Origin: Parabacteroides timonensis
GTDB lineage: Bacteria > Bacteroidota > Bacteroidia > Bacteroidales > Tannerellaceae
DNA: 64,000 bases
Reading direction: 5' to 3'
NCBI RefSeq assembly: GCF_900128505.1
Contig: NZ_LT669940.1
Coordinates: 1,274,883-1,338,882 of the forward strand
Shown: one piece after another, positions 16,224-24,969 of the stretch
Layout: every line of letters starts with the position of its first letter
How positions within the stretch are numbered: position 1 is the stretch's first letter
Made by a program: the position numbers and the translations under genes
Notes under the pieces: generated by a model
What the model was told of the DNA's origin: nothing
Seen by the model: only the letters and a program-made list of their open reading frames with translations
Databases searched by the model: none

Positions 16224-17546
16224 TCAGGGAAAAGTAAGCAGGAAACGGCTTCCCTGCCCGGCTTCGGAAATAACGGTGAGGTTACCTTTATGCATGTGCA
16301 TGATCTGCCTGGAAATACTGAGTCCGATGCCTGAACCTGTTGGTTTGGTGGTGAAGAACGGGATGAAGATACGTTCCTGCACATCCGCCGGGATGCCTGT
16401 CCCGTTGTCACTGACCTGGATATATGTTTTCCCTTCCGCATTGATCCCGGCCGACAGTTCAATCGATGGCTCACTGCAATTCTGAGTGGCGTCGACGGCG
16501 TTTCGAATCAGGTTGATCAGTATCTGTTCGATCATAGCTTTATCCGCAATGATCTGCAAATGGGAGGTTGCGGGAAGTATCTTGACGATATCCGATTTCT
16601 CTTTGAATAATACGGCGGCACTGTTCAGCAGGCTATCGACGGTAATGATTTCGACGACAGGTGCGGGAAGTCCTGTCACTTTTCTATAATTCTCTACAAA
16701 ACGGACCAGCCCGCTGCTTCTCCGGAAAATCGTATCGACTGCCTGGTTTACCTCTTCCCGGTCTTCTTCATTGTTATCCCCGGATACCTGTTTGTTTTTC
16801 AATAGTTCGGACAAAGATACGATCGGAGTCATGGAGTTCATGATTTCGTGTGTGAGCACCCGTATCAGTTTCTGCCATGCTTCCGTTTCCTTGTTCTCCA
16901 AAACGGAGCGGATGTTTTTCATGCTTACGACAGTCAACGGCTTACCCAGTACCACAAACGACATGGCCGACAGGATCAGTTGTGAATACTCTTCTTTCCG
17001 GCGGACTTGCAGGATGGAAAGCTCTCCCGGATGCAAAATACGCAGGCGGGCAGGAAGTTCCGGGTGATAGACGGCCAGGTCGTCTACCGTTTCGGCAAAG
17101 TTCAGTCCCGTTTGTATCCTGGCTGCCTGGTTCATCCATTCTATCTTCCCTGTTTCGGAGGAGTAGACCAGGACCGAAAGGTCGATATGATTCGCTAAAG
17201 CCTGGAAGTATTGCAACTGGCTTTCCTTCTGTTGCAGGTTCTTTTTATAATGCTGCAACGCTTCCTCCATCGCATCGATCAACTCTTGTGGCAAAGCCTC
17301 CGGCTTGTTTGCCGGCGGGATACCGGAAGACAGGAAGTCGGAATAACGGACAGACCAGATAAATTGCCGGAACAGACGGTCGCTTTTCCCCATCAGGCGG
17401 AAAAGGTAATATACTTCAATCAGTATGACGCCCATGACAACAAATGCAGAGATATAAAACTTCCCGGTGACCAGGAAGGCAAATACCAGGCAGGTGGTCA
17501 CCAGCAAAAGGATCAGTCCGGCAGCCTTTTTCGAATACTGTTTCAT
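16224..17546 (-). CDS. Sensor histidine kinase of an NtrC-type two-component system
   Basis: Membrane histidine kinase of 440 residues. Two N-terminal helices (about 10-27 and 32-50) are joined by a very short turn, so there is no periplasmic sensor domain and the signal is probably intramembrane or cytoplasmic. A PAS-like region (115-215, with VLVYSSETGKIEWMNQAARI) precedes the HisKA domain with phospho-acceptor His233 in VLTHEIMNSMTP. The ATPase domain has N box NLIRNAVDA, G1 DNGTGIP, F box FFTTKP and G2 GSGIGLS. Its ATG overlaps the response regulator stop as ATGA. Confidence 0.93.
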   Translation of the reverse strand: MKQYSKKAAGLILLLVTTCLVFAFLVTGKFYISAFVVMGVILIEVYYLFRLMGKSDRLFRQFIWSVRYSDFLSSGIPPANKPEALPQELIDAMEEALQHYKKNLQQKESQLQYFQALANHIDLSVLVYSSETGKIEWMNQAARIQTGLNFAETVDDLAVYHPELPARLRILHPGELSILQVRRKEEYSQLILSAMSFVVLGKPLTVVSMKNIRSVLENKETEAWQKLIRVLTHEIMNSMTPIVSLSELLKNKQVSGDNNEEDREEVNQAVDTIFRRSSGLVRFVENYRKVTGLPAPVVEIITVDSLLNSAAVLFKEKSDIVKILPATSHLQIIADKAMIEQILINLIRNAVDATQNCSEPSIELSAGINAEGKTYIQVSDNGTGIPADVQERIFIPFFTTKPTGSGIGLSISRQIMHMHKGNLTVISEAGQGSRFLLTFP

Positions 17547-18910
17547 AGTCCGTATTTTTCGAGTCGCCTATATAAAGATGTACGCGTAATACCCAATAGC
17601 TCGGCTGTCTGTGTCATATTGCCGGAACAATGACGCAACGCATCCTGTATGGTATTTTTTTCCAGCTCTTCGAGATTGAACTTTTCCTCTTTCTCCTGAG
17701 AGGATCGAGCCGGTATGCGGAGCATGAAGTCATCGTATTGTAACTGTTTACGGTCGGAAAGGATCACGGCACGTTCGATGACATGTTGCAGTTCACGCAC
17801 GTTCCCCGGCCAGTGATACTGCTTCAGAAGTTGACGCGCTTCCTGAGAGAAACCTTCGATCTCCTTCTTATATTTATGGCAATAGTGCCGCAGGAAATGG
17901 TTGGCCAGGAGAGAGACGTCGTTTCCCCTTTCACGTAATGGAGGAATGATAATTTCGATTGTATTGATGCGATAAAGCAAGTCCTGACGGAAACTCCCGT
18001 CCTGTACGGCGGCGTGCAGGTCGGTATTTGTGGCACATATCAGGCGGACATCGATCTGAGTCTCCCGGGTCGATCCGATCCGATTGATCTTTTGCTGTTC
18101 GATAACGGTGAGCAGCTTCGACTGGAGGGTAAGCGGCAGGTTCCCGATCTCGTTCAGAAACAGTGTGCCGCCCGATGCAATCTCGAAGCGGCCCGCTTTG
18201 CTTTTTCCGGCATCGGTAAAGGCTCCTTTTTCGTATCCGAACAATTCGCTTTCGAACAGGTTATGAGGAATACTACCCAAGTCGATCGGGATGAAAGCCT
18301 CCTGGCTACGGGACGATTGTTTATGCAACGTGTAGGCAATCAGGTCTTTTCCCGTGCCGTTTTCGCCGAGCAGGAGGATGTTGGCATCCGTATTCTTTAC
18401 TTTTTCCAGGGTATTGAATACGCTCTTCATGGCAGGCGAGTCGCCGATCAGCTCTATTTCCGGCTCTGTGGTGGTAAGAACAGACTTTTGTTCCTTCAGT
18501 GCTTGTACTTCCGTTCGCCGCAGGCTGAGTTCGAGGGCCGACGAGACAGTGGCCAGCATCTTCTCATTCTGCCAGGGTTTCGGAATAAAGTCGGTGGCCC
18601 CGGCTTTGATAGCTCGCACGGCTTTCTCTGTATCCGAATAGGCTGTGATAAGTATGACTACCGTGTCGGGCGAAATTTCCCGGATACGTTCCAGCCAGTA
18701 AAAGCCTTCTTTCCCGCTGACGGCATCGGCCGTGAAGTTCATATCGAGCAGGATAACGTCGTATTTGGTTCTTGATACCAGGGAGTTGATCTCTTTCGGG
18801 TCGGTACAGGTTGTAATGCTTTCCACCCGTGGGCGAAGCAGCATTTTCAGGGTGAAGAGGATATCTTCGTTATCATCTATTACCAGTATTTTTCCTTGTC
18901 GTACAGCCAT
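17543..18910 (-). CDS. NtrC family sigma-54-dependent response regulator
   Basis: Response regulator of 455 residues: receiver domain 1-125 (phospho-acceptor Asp56 in VILLDMNF, Lys111), AAA+ domain about 152-390 and a Fis-type HTH at 430-452 (MTQTAELLGITRTSLYRRL). Walker A is GENGTGKD (182-189). Walker B reads GGTLFLNEIG, with Asn253 where most family members have Asp. The sigma-54 contact loop reads GAFTDA (229-234) instead of GAFTGA. It overlaps the kinase gene by 4 bp. It is divergent from an ABC export operon across a region of palindromic sites that are likely its own targets (inference). Confidence 0.94.
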   Translation of the reverse strand: MAVRQGKILVIDDNEDILFTLKMLLRPRVESITTCTDPKEINSLVSRTKYDVILLDMNFTADAVSGKEGFYWLERIREISPDTVVILITAYSDTEKAVRAIKAGATDFIPKPWQNEKMLATVSSALELSLRRTEVQALKEQKSVLTTTEPEIELIGDSPAMKSVFNTLEKVKNTDANILLLGENGTGKDLIAYTLHKQSSRSQEAFIPIDLGSIPHNLFESELFGYEKGAFTDAGKSKAGRFEIASGGTLFLNEIGNLPLTLQSKLLTVIEQQKINRIGSTRETQIDVRLICATNTDLHAAVQDGSFRQDLLYRINTIEIIIPPLRERGNDVSLLANHFLRHYCHKYKKEIEGFSQEARQLLKQYHWPGNVRELQHVIERAVILSDRKQLQYDDFMLRIPARSSQEKEEKFNLEELEKNTIQDALRHCSGNMTQTAELLGITRTSLYRRLEKYGL

Positions 18911-18960
18911 AGCCTTGTTCTTCGTATATTATAGAGTCCCCCAAACTTAGGTAAAATTTC

Positions 18961-18992
18961 CGGATAGCCGGCATATTAGTCCGAACTATCCG
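18961..18992. repeat. Inverted and direct repeats upstream of the response regulator
   Basis: CGGATAG (18961-18967) is repeated inverted as CTATCCG (18986-18992). Within the same stretch TCCGAAC occurs twice, 9 bp apart (18980-18986 and 18989-18995). It lies about 50-85 bp before the response regulator start codon and could be an operator. Confidence 0.4.
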
Positions 18993-19059
18993 AACTTTTA
19001 ATAAATTACTCCCTGATGTTTACTGGTGATCCCGTAAGTCTTCGGTGCAGTGCATACAG

Positions 19060-19163
19060 GAAAAACATTTTGCCACTGCCTTGGCAGAGCTTTGCCACCC
19101 TATTGGCAGAACTCTGCCATGCCGATGGCAAGACTCTGCCAATAGGATGGCAAAACATATTGT
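19060..19163. promoter_or_regulatory. Array of TGGCA-N6-TGCCA palindromes with 22-bp period
   Basis: Three full 16-bp palindromes start at 19082, 19104 and 19126 (TGGCAGAGCTTTGCCA, TGGCAGAACTCTGCCA, TGGCAAGACTCTGCCA). Half-sites continue the register on both sides: TGCCA at 19071 and TGGCA at 19148. Every left half and every right half is therefore exactly 22 bp from the next, i.e. on one face of the helix. It lies in the 452-bp gap between the NtrC-type regulator and the ABC permease genes; the frames crossing it look like chance. Confidence 0.85.
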
Positions 19164-19196
19164 CCCTGGCAGACAACGAATACCTACGTGATATCT

Positions 19197-19251
19197 GCAC
19201 GATCTGTAATAGAATCGTGCGGAATTGTATGGGAAGTGTACGATATCGTAC
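19197..19251. promoter_or_regulatory. Further palindromes before the ABC operon
   Basis: GCACGAT / ATCGTGC (19197-19203 with 19214-19220) forms an inverted repeat, and 19238-19251 is a perfect 14-bp palindrome GTACGATATCGTAC. Both lie between the 22-bp array and the first permease gene. Confidence 0.5.
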
Positions 19252-19306
19252 GGTTGCTGCTTATTGGAGGATGCTTATATGTTTAGTATTTAGTGTTTTA
19301 TGAAAC

Positions 19307-19322
19307 TGGCATGGATATTGAA
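19307..19322 (+). promoter_or_regulatory. Weak sigma-54-like promoter candidate
   Basis: TGGCATG-N4-TTGAA has the GG-N10-Gx spacing of a -24/-12 promoter, but the conserved C of the -12 GC is A. It lies about 40 bp before the permease ATG at 19363 and downstream of the palindrome array, where an NtrC-dependent promoter would be expected. Confidence 0.3.
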
Positions 19323-19362
19323 TGTTTCTAATCAAATAGTGGCAAATATAAAAGAAATAACC

Positions 19363-21750
19363 ATGTTTAAACATTACATCAAAGTAGCCATCCGCCAGGT
19401 TAAACGGAGCTTTCTGTTTTCCTCCATCAACATATTAGGATTTGTGTTGGGGATGACGGCTGCTTTCCTTATCTACTTATGGATTGTGGATGAACTGACG
19501 TTTGAGGATTTCAATAAGAACGGCGATTATATCTACCGGGTGATCCGGGAAGAGCAAACCGCTAACGGTCAGGTGCCTTCTACAGTCACTCCGCTTAGTG
19601 AGACGTTCCGGAAAGAATATCCGAAGGTGGAGAACGCGACCTTTATAAAGTACGGTGGTAAATACGACATTCGTACAAAAGAGGTGGCCATAGATGTTAA
19701 CTATGCATTTGTCGATACGACTTTCTTTGATGTATTCACTTTCCCCGTTGTGGCAGGCGATCCGTCCCTGCTGAAGAAAGATCCGCAACAGATCGTGCTG
19801 TCGGAAGAGACGGCCGGGAAACTGTTCGGTAAAACATCGGCTATAGGGAAAGAAGTCGAGTGTAAATCGAGTAATAAATATTATAAGGTAGCTGCTGTCC
19901 TGAAAGTTCCGCGCAAAAGCCATATCCAGTTTGAGGTATTAGGTAGCTGGGATGCTTATAAATGGCCGGGAATAGAGGATGAAGTCTGGAGCTTTTCAGA
20001 AAGAATGCATATCTTTATCCAACTGAAGAAAGGGAATACATTGACGGATGCAGACCGGTTGGCCATGCGCGATCTCTGGATGAAGCATTCGCAATGGGGG
20101 AAGCCCCTGGCGTTCCAGCCGTTGAAAGATATTCATCTGCACACACCTTTCAAGGAACCCAACGATGTATTCAACCACGGAAATATGCAACAGATTTACC
20201 TCTTTGCTGTGTTGGCTATCCTGATCGTCTTTATGGGGGCGTTTAACTTTATGACGTTGTCTACGGCTCGTGCATCCATGCGCTCCAAGGAGATCGGCGT
20301 CAGGAAGGTGACCGGGGCAAAAAAGAAAAAGCTGATTATGCAGTTCCTGTCGGAAAGTCTGGTACAGGCTTTTATCTCGTTGCTACTGGCATTGGCACTG
20401 ACGGAATTATTGTTACCCTTTTTCAATATGTTTGTCGGAAAGGATATTGCTTTGCAGTTCAATTGGCAGACTTTGTTGTTTGTATTGTTCGGTATTGTCA
20501 GTGTAGGTTGTCTGGCCGGGGCTTTCCCTGCTTTCTATATGTCGTCGTTCAGTCCGTTATTGGCTTTCAAAGGAGGGCAGGCAGCCGGTAAGAAGGGGAC
20601 ATTGATTAAGGGACTGGTTTGTGTACAGTTCGTGATTGCAATAACCATGATCGTTTGTACGACTGTCATATTCAAGCAACTTCATTATCTGCAAAATGCC
20701 GATCTGGGGTTGGATAAAGAACATCTGATCGAAGTGGATGTTGTGGACTGGCGCCGGGGAGCGGACGGCTTTAAACAGGAGATACTTAAAAATCCGTATG
20801 TAAAGAGCGTAGCGTTGGGTGTGGAGATCACAAACTATCTGCAAGGGTATGGCTTTGAACAAGGTATGTTCAGCTGGGAAGATGAGAACGGAAAAACGGA
20901 CTCGGTGAAGATGGTCGGAATGGTCGGAGATAGCGACTTTATCTCTGCTTTGGGACTGACTTTGCTGAAAGGGGAAACTTTTGGAGCGAATCCCGACCAT
21001 TACTGGGATGGTTCCTATGCAAAGGAGTCGCCGATCGTTATCAATGAAACGGCATGGAAGATACTGAAGGTCGAGAATCCAGTCGGCATGTTGCTGACGG
21101 GCGGGGGCATCGGTATCCGTAACTCCAGGGTCGTAGGTGTTGTGAAAGACTTTAACTTCCAGCCCTTGAGGGAAAAGATAAAACCGGCATTCTTCTATTA
21201 TACGGTTCAGCTGTTTAATTATATGTATATCCGGATCTCGGCAGAGAACCAGGTAGAGACGTTGAAGTTCCTGAAAGAGAAATATGAGGAAGCACGTCCG
21301 GATATGCTCTTCAACTACCGTTTCCTGACGGATGTGTTGAGTGATAGTTATACCCGTGAACGACAGCAAAGCCAGATGTTCCTGATCTTTACGGTGCTGG
21401 CGATTATCGTTGCCATGATGGGAGTATTTGGATTGGTTGCCCTTTCTACGGTACAGCGGACAAAAGAGATAGGTGTCCGCAAGGTGAATGGGGCACATTC
21501 CGACCGGATCGTAAAGATGTTTTGCCGTGAATATATGATTTGGGTGGGTGTTGCTTTCGTGATCTCTTGTCCGCTAGCCTACTTGTTTATGTTGGAATGG
21601 TTGAGCAATTTTGCCTATCAGACTGCGATCAGTTGGTGGCTTTTCCCGTTGGCCGGCGGCATAATACTGCTGATAACCATATTGACAGTCATAGCCCAGA
21701 CCTGGCGTGCCGCTTCCAGGAATCCGGTGGAATCTTTACGGTATGAATAA
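19363..21750 (+). CDS. ABC transporter permease, FtsX/MacB type (first copy)
   Basis: Inner-membrane permease of 795 residues. It has one helix near the N-terminus (NILGFVLGMTAAFLIYLWIV), a periplasmic MacB-like domain, an FtsX core with helices around residues 270-430, a second helix-plus-periplasmic-domain unit and a second FtsX core near the C-terminus (MFLIFTVLAIIVAMMGVFGL, then TKEIGVRKVNGA). So it is a double-FtsX, eight-helix permease. An upstream TTG-type start at 19300 is in frame, but MFKHYIKVAIRQVKRS at 19363 matches the start of the second copy. It is first in a permease-permease-ATPase operon; substrate is unknown. Confidence 0.92.
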   Translation: MFKHYIKVAIRQVKRSFLFSSINILGFVLGMTAAFLIYLWIVDELTFEDFNKNGDYIYRVIREEQTANGQVPSTVTPLSETFRKEYPKVENATFIKYGGKYDIRTKEVAIDVNYAFVDTTFFDVFTFPVVAGDPSLLKKDPQQIVLSEETAGKLFGKTSAIGKEVECKSSNKYYKVAAVLKVPRKSHIQFEVLGSWDAYKWPGIEDEVWSFSERMHIFIQLKKGNTLTDADRLAMRDLWMKHSQWGKPLAFQPLKDIHLHTPFKEPNDVFNHGNMQQIYLFAVLAILIVFMGAFNFMTLSTARASMRSKEIGVRKVTGAKKKKLIMQFLSESLVQAFISLLLALALTELLLPFFNMFVGKDIALQFNWQTLLFVLFGIVSVGCLAGAFPAFYMSSFSPLLAFKGGQAAGKKGTLIKGLVCVQFVIAITMIVCTTVIFKQLHYLQNADLGLDKEHLIEVDVVDWRRGADGFKQEILKNPYVKSVALGVEITNYLQGYGFEQGMFSWEDENGKTDSVKMVGMVGDSDFISALGLTLLKGETFGANPDHYWDGSYAKESPIVINETAWKILKVENPVGMLLTGGGIGIRNSRVVGVVKDFNFQPLREKIKPAFFYYTVQLFNYMYIRISAENQVETLKFLKEKYEEARPDMLFNYRFLTDVLSDSYTRERQQSQMFLIFTVLAIIVAMMGVFGLVALSTVQRTKEIGVRKVNGAHSDRIVKMFCREYMIWVGVAFVISCPLAYLFMLEWLSNFAYQTAISWWLFPLAGGIILLITILTVIAQTWRAASRNPVESLRYE

Positions 21751-21773
21751 AATAACAAATAAACGATAACGAT

Positions 21774-24182
21774 ATGTTGAAGCATTATGTAAAAGTAACC
21801 CTTCGCTTGATAAAGAGAAGTTTCCTGTTCTCGTCCATCAATATGCTGGGTTTTGTACTGGGGATGACGGCCGCTTTCCTGATTTACCTCTGGATCGTGG
21901 ATGAACTGACTTTCGAGAATTTCCATAAGAACGGTGATTCCATCTACCGTGTGGTCGCCGTAAACCGGGAAGACGGAGGACTGGTCAAAGAATCGGCTTA
22001 TACGGTAGCACCCTTAAGCAAAGCATTCCGCGAAGATTTCCCGCAAGTGGAGAATGCAACCTTTGTGCTTAATTTCGGTACGTTGAACCTGCATTCGGGA
22101 GCTAACCTGATCGAAGCCAAATATACATATATAGATACTACTTTCTTTGATGTATTCAGTTTCCCGATCCTGTCCGGCGATCCGAACCTGTTGAAGAAAG
22201 ACCCGCAACAAATCGTATTGGCCAAGTCTGCGGCAGAAAAGCTGTTCGGACAATCAACGGCTGTCGGGAAAGAGGTAACCTGTCAATTCTTGGGACAACT
22301 CAACCGTTATAAAGTGGCTGCGGTGTTGGATGTACCTCGTAAAAGTCATATTCAGTTTGAAGTGTTACTGAGTGAACAGGCTTATTTCGAGCCGATGACC
22401 TGGGATTATGTGGAAGGGACGAATGTATATATCCAATTGCGAAAAGGTTCCGTTCTATCGGATACCGACCGGCAAGCTATGAGCCATGCCTGGCAGAACA
22501 GACAGGAAAATGGCCTGGTGTTGGAGTTCCAACCGTTGAAAGATATTCATTTGTATACCTGGTTTAAAGACCCGGAAGTCAGCAACTATGGGAGTATATC
22601 GCAGATATGGTTGTTCACGGCATTAGCTTTATTAATTATCTTCATGGGAGCTTTCAATTTCACCACTTTGTCGACGGCGCGTGCTTCGTTGCGTTACAAA
22701 GAGATCGGTGTCCGGAAGGTGACAGGGGCGAAACGTAAAATGCTGATTGTGCAGTTCCTGTCGGAAAGTCTGGTGCAGGCTTTTCTTTCGCTGATCCTGG
22801 CGTTGGCACTGACGGAGTTGTTACTGCCTTTCTTCAACCAGTTTGTCGGGAAAGATATTGTTTTGCAGTTTAACTGGCAGACTTTGTTGTTTATCCTCTT
22901 CGGGATTATTGGAGTCGGCAGCCTGGCAGGAGCTTTTCCGGCCTTTTATATGTCGTCGTTCAATCCGTTGCTAGCTTTCAAAGGTGGAAAGGCTACCGGC
23001 AAGAAAGGCACATTGATAAAAGGATTGGTTTGCATACAGTTTATCATAGCCATAACAATGCTTTTCTCTACCTCTGTTGTATTCAAACAACTTCATTACC
23101 TGCAAAATGCGGATCTGGGGTTGGATAAAGAAGATATGGTAGTCGTTAACTGCGGGGAGTTCGAATTGATGTCTTATTTTGGTGGTCTCGGGATAGACGA
23201 TTACAGGCAGGAAGTGATGAAGAATCCGAATGTCAGGAATGTGGCAGGCGGTGTGGAACTGTCAAATTATCTCCGTGGACACAAAACGGAAGAAACAGTG
23301 TTCAGTTGGCAGGGTGAAAGCGGTCGGGTGGATTCGTTGAAACTGGTCGGTGTAGTGGGCGATGGTAACTTAATGGAGACTTTAGGCCTTGTATTGCTCA
23401 AAGGTGAGGTGTTCGGAGCCGATAAGAATGCTTATATGGAAGGCGCATATCGTAAGGAATCACCTGTCGTGATCAACGAAACGGCCTGGAAGATGATGAA
23501 TGTGAAAGATCCCGTCGGCCTGGTTGTTCAGAATAACGGATGGTTCGGTGAGACGTCGAGGATCGTCGGTGTAGTAAAAGATTTCCATTTCCAGCCGTTA
23601 CGGGAGAAGGTGAAACCGGCCTACCTGTATTATGCCCGTCAACTATTGAATACATTGTATATCAAGATTGCTCCGGAGAATAAGACGGAAACATTGAAAT
23701 TCCTGAAAGACAAATATGAAGAAATGCGCCCCGACAATGTATTCTCTTACCGTTTCTTCTCAGATGCCCTGAACCGGAACTATGCGCATGAACGACAACA
23801 GGGACAGATGTTCCTGATATTTACGGTACTGGCTATTGTTGTCGCCATGATGGGTGTATTGGGATTGGTTGCCCTTGCCACTGCGCAACGGACGAAAGAA
23901 ATCGGCATCCGTAAGGTGAACGGGGCACATTCCGACCGGATCGTGCGGATGTTCTGCCGGGAATATATGCTTTGGGTCGGGATTGCCTTCCTGGTAGCCT
24001 GTCCGCTCGGTTATCTCCTGATGGTTCGTTGGCTGAGTAACTTTGCTTATCAGACAAACATTAGCTGGTGGCTCTTCCCGGCAGCGGGCCTGGTCATTTT
24101 GCTGATCACTGTCCTGACAGTGATACTGCAAACCTGGCGTGCCGCTTCCCGGAATCCGGTGGAATCATTGAGGTATGAATAA
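21774..24182 (+). CDS. ABC transporter permease, FtsX/MacB type (second copy)
   Basis: Paralogue of the preceding gene, 802 residues, starting MLKHYVKVTLRLIKRSFLFS. The two proteins align end to end with long identical runs (FVLGMTAAFLIYLWIVDELT; the second FtsX core with TKEIGIRKVNGAHSDRIV), while the periplasmic domains differ most, for example around residues 455-470 (FELMSYFGGLGIDDY present only here). It lies 23 bp after the first copy and 27 bp before the ATPase. The pair may form a heterodimeric exporter (inference). Confidence 0.92.
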   Translation: MLKHYVKVTLRLIKRSFLFSSINMLGFVLGMTAAFLIYLWIVDELTFENFHKNGDSIYRVVAVNREDGGLVKESAYTVAPLSKAFREDFPQVENATFVLNFGTLNLHSGANLIEAKYTYIDTTFFDVFSFPILSGDPNLLKKDPQQIVLAKSAAEKLFGQSTAVGKEVTCQFLGQLNRYKVAAVLDVPRKSHIQFEVLLSEQAYFEPMTWDYVEGTNVYIQLRKGSVLSDTDRQAMSHAWQNRQENGLVLEFQPLKDIHLYTWFKDPEVSNYGSISQIWLFTALALLIIFMGAFNFTTLSTARASLRYKEIGVRKVTGAKRKMLIVQFLSESLVQAFLSLILALALTELLLPFFNQFVGKDIVLQFNWQTLLFILFGIIGVGSLAGAFPAFYMSSFNPLLAFKGGKATGKKGTLIKGLVCIQFIIAITMLFSTSVVFKQLHYLQNADLGLDKEDMVVVNCGEFELMSYFGGLGIDDYRQEVMKNPNVRNVAGGVELSNYLRGHKTEETVFSWQGESGRVDSLKLVGVVGDGNLMETLGLVLLKGEVFGADKNAYMEGAYRKESPVVINETAWKMMNVKDPVGLVVQNNGWFGETSRIVGVVKDFHFQPLREKVKPAYLYYARQLLNTLYIKIAPENKTETLKFLKDKYEEMRPDNVFSYRFFSDALNRNYAHERQQGQMFLIFTVLAIVVAMMGVLGLVALATAQRTKEIGIRKVNGAHSDRIVRMFCREYMLWVGIAFLVACPLGYLLMVRWLSNFAYQTNISWWLFPAAGLVILLITVLTVILQTWRAASRNPVESLRYE

Positions 24183-24209
24183 AACAATAAGAATAATAAT
24201 CAAAAGATC

Positions 24210-24884
24210 ATGATAAAAGCAGTAAAATTAACGAAAGTATTTCGTACGGAAAGTGTTGAGACGACAGCCCTTAACGGCATCAACCTGGAAATAAACCAAG
24301 GGGAGTTCCTGGCTATTATGGGCCCTTCCGGTTGTGGTAAATCTACCTTACTGAATCTGTTGGGCTTATTGGATAACCCGACTTCCGGCGAATTATGGTT
24401 TATGGGAGAGGAAGTTTCCCGCTATACGGAGAACAACCGTACCGACCTGCGGAATGGTAACCTGGGATTTGTCTTCCAAAGCTTCAACCTGATAGACGAA
24501 CTGACCGTGTTTGAAAATGTAGAACTTCCCCTATTGTATGCCGGAGTTTCGACAAAAGAACGGGTAACGCGGGTAAACGCTGCACTCGACCGGATGCAGA
24601 TAGCCCATCGCTCGGAACATTATCCGCAGCAACTCTCCGGCGGTCAGCAGCAACGTGTAGCTATTGCCCGTGCCATTGTTACAAATCCCAAGGTCATCCT
24701 TGCAGACGAACCGACCGGAAACCTGGACTCTGTAAACGGTAATGAGGTGATGAATCTGCTTCTCGAATTGAACAAGGAAGGTTCAACCGTTGTCATGGTA
24801 ACCCACTCGGAAGAAAACGCCCGGATGGCAGGACGGCTGATCCGTATGATGGACGGAAATATCCTGACGGAAAGCCATAAATAA
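24210..24884 (+). CDS. ABC transporter ATP-binding protein (LolD/MacB type)
   Basis: Cytoplasmic ATPase of 224 residues that would power the two permeases encoded just upstream. Walker A is GPSGCGKST (38-46), the Q-loop is in FVFQSFNL, the signature LSGGQQQRVAIARAI, Walker B VILADEPTGNLD and the switch His in VTHSEE. The length and the NLDS after Walker B fit the MacB/LolD/FtsE class, which works with FtsX-like permeases in mechanotransmission rather than classical transport. Confidence 0.95.
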   Translation: MIKAVKLTKVFRTESVETTALNGINLEINQGEFLAIMGPSGCGKSTLLNLLGLLDNPTSGELWFMGEEVSRYTENNRTDLRNGNLGFVFQSFNLIDELTVFENVELPLLYAGVSTKERVTRVNAALDRMQIAHRSEHYPQQLSGGQQQRVAIARAIVTNPKVILADEPTGNLDSVNGNEVMNLLLELNKEGSTVVMVTHSEENARMAGRLIRMMDGNILTESHK

Positions 24885-24915
24885 TATACAATGATATTTC
24901 TGCCTCGCCTAGCTG

Positions 24916-24946
24916 TTTGTGCTTCGCTGAAAATGTTGTACCTTTG
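24916..24946 (+). promoter_or_regulatory. Promoter of hpt
   Basis: A full Bacteroidetes promoter: TTTG at 24916-24919, 19 bp, then TACCTTTG at 24939-24946. The predicted transcript starts about 15 bp before the hpt ATG. Confidence 0.7.
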
Positions 24947-24969
24947 CTCCCTCGAAAAATAAACGGCAC

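Noticed and set aside
19082..19141. Each TGGCA...TTGCC unit of the array as a sigma-54 -24/-12 promoter
   Set aside because: The GG and GC are separated by 9 bp, not the required 10, and the perfect dyad symmetry and 22-bp period fit operators better.
19060..19163. CRISPR array
   Set aside because: Units are 22 bp with no repeat/spacer division and no cas genes; the conserved part is a 16-bp palindrome.
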